Under the pieces are notes generated by a model that did no database searches, had not been told where the DNA came from, and worked only from the letters and a program-made list of their open reading frames with translations. 64,000 bases of DNA from Plutella xylostella (Eukaryota > Arthropoda > Insecta > Lepidoptera > Plutellidae), in NCBI RefSeq assembly GCF_932276165.1, contig NC_063997.1:6830001-6894000 (forward strand), in the 5' to 3' direction. Position 1 is the stretch's first letter. Each line of letters begins with the position of its first letter. Positions 58,461 to 64,000 of the stretch are shown here, piece by piece. The translations under genes and the position numbers were made by a program.

Positions 58461-59378
58461 TTGACACAAATTTATTTAATGGTCAACGTGGGTTAGGCCT
58501 ACACTACACGATCAGTCAGTTTTCAGTTGGTACGGATAGGGACTCCCCTGAGTCGAGGAGTATCGGCGTGGAATCCCGATAATGCGACCGGTGTGGAAGT
58601 CCTCTTCTCCAGTGGCCAGGTAGGTAGGTCGACAGGACACGTGGCCGTTGCGTGCGTGTGGCGTGTAGCTCGGCTGCGCGGCGTGGTCAGCAACACGAAG
58701 GTAGATGGTTGCCGAACCAGCACGTAAAGGGCGAGCCGTAGAAGTAGGTAGAAGTTCCGTGCACCTCGTAGGGGGAACCGTGGAGTCGGTAAGCCGTACC
58801 GTGGACGTAAGCGTGAACCTTGGAGTAGTAGCGTGGACCTTGGACCCCGATATTGGGGAAGACACGCACAAGGTACCACTGGTAAGGTCTAGGTCATTCG
58901 GCACTTTAGAGCGGGCTAGGCACCTAGAGGACCGCCGTGAGGGTAGGCTCACGCGCAGTCGATGCCGTAGCCCGTGGCCGAACTACCTACTTATTTTCTA
59001 CCGCATTTCCTAGGTACATTGTCGTGGTGATCCAATAAAATTATAAATTTGCCGTGTAACTTATACGTGCATGGATTTGCAGGGAACTACGTTCGGGCTA
59101 AATCCCTAACCGTCGGTCGGCTGACTAGGAAGAATACCTACCTGCTAATCGCCCCCCGTGCAGAAGGTCATCCCAGCACAAATCCCACGTACACACGGCT
59201 GGAGATACCCGACGTTATTTCGAGGGAAGTGCGGTCAGGTGTTAGATCTAACGGAATCAAACTTTTTTGGCCCGGTACTTTATTAATTAATAAACATATT
59301 TTTTTTAACTGGACTCTGCCTCGCCTACTTATTTCGCCTGCACTAAAATCCATAGGTCTAGGCAGGTAGCACTGTCAC
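58461..59378 (-). other. GC-rich block, possible solo LTR on the minus strand
   Basis: ORFs of 60-146 codons overlap on both strands (58512-58952 region), a sign of base composition rather than genes. At the left edge TGACACAAATTTATTTAAT gives, on the minus strand, an AATAAA 12 bases before a TGTCA end. At the right edge GTAGCACTGTCACA gives a TGTGACAG start. This fits an LTR read right to left, but I find no target duplication (CAGCT against CAATA). Short GTGGAC/GTGGAG units repeat at 58770-58845. Confidence 0.3.
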
Positions 59379-59379
59379 A

Positions 59380-60734
59380 CAATAAAATCTCTTATTTGAT
59401 CCTTACCCTCAGGCAGTTATCTACCTAAATAAAAATTGGTTTAGCATACTTCAAAACGAGACAATAGTTTCGAGCGGTTTAATTTGTTTCAACAATAGTT
59501 TTTTTTATTAAAAACTGCAAATGTTGTTATGATGATAATACCTACATAGGCAAGAACATTTTCAAAAAGACACGACAAACAAATGATTGCTCTACAAGTC
59601 TGCCACTTCCAGCTGAAGCAAAACAAAATCACAGTTCTAAAAGCAGCCGAAGGGCTCTCACCCCACCACCATAGCTGGTATACCTATTATACGTAAAAGT
59701 TTCGACTTTAGAACAATGAATCAAAGAGAAATGGAAAACACAAAATGCTCACATCGTCAATTGTTTTCAGTGTGAGATTACAAACGTGAGCGCAACAAGA
59801 AGCTTCAGAGCATCATCCATGTACGCGTAATCAATAGATGTTCATATACAGTAGCTCCACATCTCTGTTTATTCATGTTTGAGGTCCCAACTTTTGCGGG
59901 TGCCTCTCAGAACTCGGCAAAACCCGCGAGTTACGATGCTGTAACAACTTTGTGGAGTGGTCTTTGCCTTTGATAAAATATAAAGCTTTTAACTCTCATC
60001 ACCAAGTTGTGCCGTGTTATTGTAAAATGCAACTTGGGTTTAGAGTCACAAGATTGAAATTACTACTGAAAAATTACACTTGGTTTGTTTTAAGTAGTCT
60101 CTTATTTTGCGGTTACACTGCTGCAGTTTTACTGTTTTTTGTAAAGATACCTAGTAAAAAAATAAAATAATATGTTAAAATAAAAACCCTATTAAAGTTC
60201 AGTTATTCAGTATTTTTAAATATATTATCAGAATCTTTACAAAATCAAAGGCATTCATAAATATCTAGGACTTATTAAATACGTATGATCAACGCCGATA
60301 TAGAACAGTTAGGCCAAATATTTACCCCAAAATAAATAGTCCCTTCGGAAATTCCGTTTCGTACCTCTATGTTCATGTAGGCCCATTATGATCGTTTGAA
60401 ATATGCGTAGTTCCAGCCACCAGTGCCCTTAATTTATGTTCTGTGCGGTATTGTTACAGTCTTAGCGGTGTGTGTTACAGCTGAGCAATTATTTTGAGTG
60501 TTAACATGTGTGAAGTGGTTATTTTTGCGTAAAAAATACGCTGTGTAACATAATGGAACAGATTAGGCTCGGGCAGAGTTTTTGTAGATTCATTTTAGCA
60601 GGATTTAATGGTTTTTTTTTTCATGGTTATTCACATCAATATACCATATAGGTTCTCATATTTATAGTCAATGTAGTCAATGAATTATCAAAACAGTAAG
60701 TAAATCAACTTGCCACTCAACGTTTCCAAAAATA
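59380..60734. other. No recognisable gene
   Basis: AT-rich; ORF 59952-60170 has a hydrophobic C-terminus but no recognised family. Confidence 0.4.
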
Positions 60735-60860
60735 CGATGCGCAGTGGTTTACAACTCTGACTGTGGTTCCAAGGGTCACAGGTTGGGATACATGCATATT
60801 AATTGAACGACAGATATTAATATAGGTATATATTTGTTCTCTGATATTGGGTGTTAAATT
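60735..60860 (+). mobile_element. Degenerate tRNA-derived SINE
   Basis: GCGCAGTGGTTTACAACTCT and GGTCACAGGTTGGGATACAT align by eye with the A-box and B-box parts of the SINE at 24582, followed by a TATTTGTTCTCTGATATTGG body. It is heavily mutated and no end is defined. Confidence 0.5.
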
Positions 60861-61409
60861 ATTCTAATATGTTGTGATACATTTAACCCTGCCAAGTGCA
60901 GAGATTATGGCAATAACTTCCAATCTTGGAGGAAACCCATGCGCTAGGACATGTCCTACAGTAGATTATGTACGGGCTGTGTGTTTTTTAATGTTTTTTA
61001 CCAGAATTCTCCTGTCTTTTGCAAGTTGCCGCCCATCTATCTCATATCCTACATGTTAACAAAACCGCTAAAAGTTTTGGCTCCCGAAAAGCTTTTAACT
61101 AAATCCAATTTATATTTCCCCTTATATATTTTTAACTATACTTTATGATGTAATTTATGTGTAATTCGAAAATCTATTTATACAGCTGTTCATTCATTTG
61201 ATTTTTTCATTAAATGTCTGAACAATTACAGGAATTCGTACGTCTAATTTGAAAACCTTGGCAACCCAAAGCTGTTGATAGTATGTGCTGATTATAGCTT
61301 ACAAAAAAAACCTGTAACAGAATTTGTATTAAAAAATCTTTAAAGACGCGGTACTTGCGAGCAAAAGCGGGTTTTATTGAAGAAACTTATAAACTAGGCT
61401 AACAATATT
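60861..61409. other. No recognisable gene
   Basis: Short overlapping ORFs only; no terminal repeats. Confidence 0.4.
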
Positions 61410-62438
61410 GACGACCGAATGGTGGAGTGGTTAGTTATTTATTTTATTAATTTATTGAATTATAGTTATGAATTAATACATAAAAATCAAGCTTAATGAT
61501 ACTACAATAATCCTCGCAGGATTGTGCGCAGCACCTTCATTCTGCGTTATAATTTATAAACAATTGACAACTTGTATCTATTAGTAGGTAGGTATCTATT
61601 TGAAAGTGACTATAACATATGATTTTAATTACTTAACATTCATAGCAAGCAACAATTATGTAGATACCGTAAGTAGGTATGTATAAATGAAAAATATAAT
61701 TTATACTATTATTTTGAGGCAGCAATATAGGCACTTAAGTAATAAGTTATCACTAGAGTGTCGATAAAAAGTATTTTTTTAGTGTAATTCTAATATTTGA
61801 GTAGGTCAGTGATTGTGACAGTGTCGGTGGGTAGGTTGTTGATGAGTCGCGGAACAAGATAAGAGCTGGTGCGCTCGCCGTAGGAGTTATTTGCTCGCGT
61901 TGTAACCAGTTTCTTTTGTGTGACGCGTCGAGTTTGTACAGGTGATTAATTTCTTGTTGAATGTTTGTATTGAAAAACTGTTCTTTAAGAAGCATGAAGT
62001 TAACGTTAGTGTATACCGGAAGGGTTTGACAATACTTGAAAAGTTTGGTTTCATCATTTTTGGAAGAGTTTTTAATTTTAGTTGGTACTATTAATTTTAG
62101 AAGTCGTACTTGTAGTTTAAAAATGGAGTCAAGATACGTTTTAAATGTGCGACCATAGCTAGTTAAACCATAGTTTATGGTAGATTCACAGAATGATTTG
62201 TAGTGACCCTGACTGCTATGCCATAGGTCCCGGGTTCGATTCCCGGCTGGGGCAGATATTTGTTTAAAGTTAGATATTTGTACTCGGGTCTTGGAAGTTG
62301 ATATTTATATTTAGTATGTAAGTATCTATCTATGTATTTGTGTAGATATATCAGTTATCCGACACCCATAAATCAGGTTCTGCCTAGCTAGAGGTCGGAT
62401 AGCCGTGTGTGAGGTGTCCCCACACATTTATTTATAAT
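61410..62438 (+). mobile_element. tRNA-derived SINE split by an antisense LINE
   Basis: The head GACGACCGAATGGTGGAGTG at 61410-61435 stops in the A box. It resumes at 62201 with TAGTGACCCTGACTGC and the B box GGTTCGATTCC. TAGT is duplicated at the join (61432-61435, 62201-62204). The body differs from the 24.6-kb SINE and ends GTGAGGTGTCCCCACACATT, so it is a second subfamily sharing the tRNA head. Confidence 0.8.
61436..62200 (-). mobile_element. 5'-truncated LINE with frameshifted RT C-terminus
   Basis: Read on the minus strand from 62199 the frame begins SFCESTINYGLTSYGRTFKT and passes KLQVRLLKLIVPTK, the region behind the RT palm in many arthropod LINEs. Near 61935 coding shifts to another frame, LVTTRANNSYGERTSSYLVP then RLINNLPTDTVTITD, the usual C-terminal pattern. 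It then ends in an AT-rich tail (AAATTAATAAAATAAATA on the minus strand). At least one frameshift and stops make it dead. The 80-codon ORF 61995-61753 is partly out of frame. Confidence 0.75.
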
Positions 62439-62451
62439 ATGTATTTGTAAA

Positions 62452-63294
62452 AAAAAAAAAAAACGGCCTCGTGGGAGCGGAAGGGTATAGACGTTGGTGG
62501 CAGAATGCTAACAAATCTACGCTTCGCCGACGATATAGTCTTGTTCGCTCCGTCCGCATCAGAATTGACACAAATGCTACAAGACCTTAGCACGGCGAGC
62601 CTTGAGGTGGGGCTGAAGATGAATAGGTCTAAGATACAAGTCATGACCAATAGCGCCAAAAGTAGGGTCGAGGTAGACGGGCAGGAAATAGGATATTTCG
62701 ATGAGTATATCTACTTGGGCCAGATAGCATCCTTCGAAAACAGGCAGGACAAGGAAGTCGAAAGACGCATTACCAACGCCTGGAAGAGCTTCTGGTCCAT
62801 GAAAAATCTTATGAAGGGCACTCTCCCTCTAACACTCAAACGCCAACTCATCGACATGTGTATACTGCCTGTCCTAACCTACGGTGCACAGACTTGGTCT
62901 CTGACCGAACATCAGAAGTCCAAACTCAAGGTTTGCCAAAGAGCGATGGAGCGTACTATACTTGGTGTACGAAGGATTGACCGAAACCGGAACACCACGC
63001 TACGCTCCTCGACTCGTATAACTGATGTGGGCGCACAGACAGCGAAGCTGAAGTGGGCCTGGGCAGGCCACGTCTGTCGCATGCACCCGGACCGGTGGGC
63101 AAGAATTGTCACCGAGTGGGTGCCCAATGATGGACGTCGGCGTCGTGGAAGACCCAGACGGAGATGGCGGGACGACCTCGACAAGTTTTTACCTCAATGG
63201 CCGAAGGAGGCACAGGATCGGGACCGGTCGTCAATTTATAAGGAGGCCTTTGCCCAGCAGTGGGACACTAACCAGGCTACATAAAAAAAAAAAA
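62452..63294 (+). mobile_element. 5'-truncated RTE-like LINE insertion with 13-bp TSD
   Basis: ATGTATTTGTAAA lies at 62439-62451 and 63295-63307. The 843-bp insert ends in an A-run after the stop codon. It landed at the 3' edge of the SINE, so it is the youngest of the three nested insertions or at least younger than the SINE. Confidence 0.9.
62463..63284 (+). pseudogene. RTE-like reverse transcriptase, C-terminal part
   Basis: The frame is open from the truncation point; residues before the first ATG (62505) already match the family (WERKGIDVGGR). It includes the RT catalytic box LRFADDIVLF, then GQEIGYFDEYIYLGQ, KRQLIDMCILPVLTYGAQTW, QRAMERTILGVRR, WAGHVCRM and a basic GRRRRGRPRRRWRDDL segment. 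This is the thumb and C-terminus of RTE-like endonuclease-reverse transcriptases. The stop is TAA at 63282-63284, followed by the A tail. The endonuclease and most of RT are absent, so it is a dead fragment despite the clean frame. The start at 62505 is not a real initiation site. Confidence 0.9.
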
Positions 63295-63307
63295 ATGTAT
63301 TTGTAAA

Positions 63308-64000
63308 CTATATACGAGTACTTTTCAACGTTCGTGTTCGTAGTAAGAATTTACCAGACCGCCTACCCAAGCTTATTTAATTTACCAATATATTATGGCA
63401 TCCGAATAAATTACACCCCGTAAATTTTCGACTTGGGGTTATAACCCTATCAATTTACAGTTTATTTACTCCACACAAAATCTAACTTGACATCTTGAGC
63501 TTAATGAACTGGTATTTAATTTTATAGTTCGTTATATCATATTACGTCACAACAATATAGTTCATTGCTACATAAGAATAAGTCATTTATTGGTTGGAAA
63601 AAAAGAATGGGCCATTGAGGGAAAATCCTTGTTATCTTTATAGTTCACTTTTCTGAAAGGAAACATTCCTTTATTTTTATTAAGATCCAAATGCAAGTTT
63701 ATATTTAAAAATACCTCTCCCACTCCCACACTAATCTTTCGCCATCATAAAAAACGCACTCGAACAATACCGGTATAAGTCTCAACATAGTATAAATAAC
63801 GGTAAAGAACAACAAAGTTTTCTCGTACGCGAATGATTTATCGGGCCGGGTCAACCCTCGGTGATGTGTGTTCCCATGTGCGGTGCGGAGACACTAAGTT
63901 GTGCGTCTATTAGCACTTGCCACGGCTGGGCTATTGTAAAATACAGAGTAAATTTTAATACATAAAAGTATTATAGTTTTTATTAGTGTTTTAGAAAGTT
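63308..64000. other. No recognisable gene
   Basis: AT-rich, no ORF of note up to the window edge. Confidence 0.45.

Noticed and set aside
58512..58952. 146-codon minus-strand gene and overlapping ORFs
   Set aside because: Long ORFs occur on both strands and in several frames over the same GC-rich block, and none shows a domain.

Overview
This window looks like nuclear DNA of a lepidopteran insect (moth or butterfly). It is AT-rich and gene-poor, and it is crowded with transposable elements of kinds I associate with Lepidoptera: RTE-like and other LINE 3' ends with (TGA)n or (TAGA)n tails, tRNA-derived SINEs with intact A and B boxes, a BEL/Pao and a Ty3/Gypsy retrotransposon, and many TIR elements with diagnostic target-site duplications (TA, TTA/TAA, TTAA, 8 bp). 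No rRNA, functional tRNA, CRISPR array or bacterial-style operon is visible. The organism assignment is inference from repeat types, not from a marker gene.

Layout. At 1.7-6.0 kb a LINE C-terminal fragment is split by a BEL/Pao element (2067-5733). That element has identical LTRs and a 5-bp TSD, but has lost gag, protease and most of RT. From 6 to 20 kb there is mostly unannotatable DNA with a 3 x 40 bp tandem repeat, a TA-flanked MITE, one candidate host coding exon on the minus strand (12465-12523), a foldback MITE, and a 2.67-kb TIR element (14599-17265) with an internal array of copies of its own terminal motif. From 20 to 25 kb lie a TTAA-flanked piggyBac-like non-autonomous element, a MITE with a SINE nested in it, and a second SINE with a perfect 13-bp TSD. 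From 29 to 35 kb is a cluster of small foldback elements, including a 49-bp TAA-flanked hairpin and a MITE carrying a 355-bp near-perfect palindrome.

From 35.97 to 38.51 kb is a TIR element holding a decayed two-exon Myb/SANT-like (zeste-type) gene and a long tandem repeat. A GC-rich block of unrecognised ORFs lies at 39.8-40.5 kb, and a hAT-like element with CTCGAG-rich ends and an 8-bp TSD at 42.6-43.6 kb. A long, open Ty3/Gypsy Pol ORF lies on the minus strand at 46.5-49.95 kb; it has all catalytic residues but no gag N-terminus. A PIF/Harbinger-type MITE with TTA duplications is at 53.0-53.4 kb. From 61.4 to 63.3 kb there is a three-layer nest: a SINE split by an antisense LINE, with a 5'-truncated RTE fragment at its 3' edge.

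The two long ORFs and the RTE fragment are transposon genes. The only host-gene signal is the small exon at 12.5 kb, so the window could be intergenic or intronic. Boundaries given with a TSD are read from the sequence. Family names rest on motifs and TSD type and were not checked against a repeat library.
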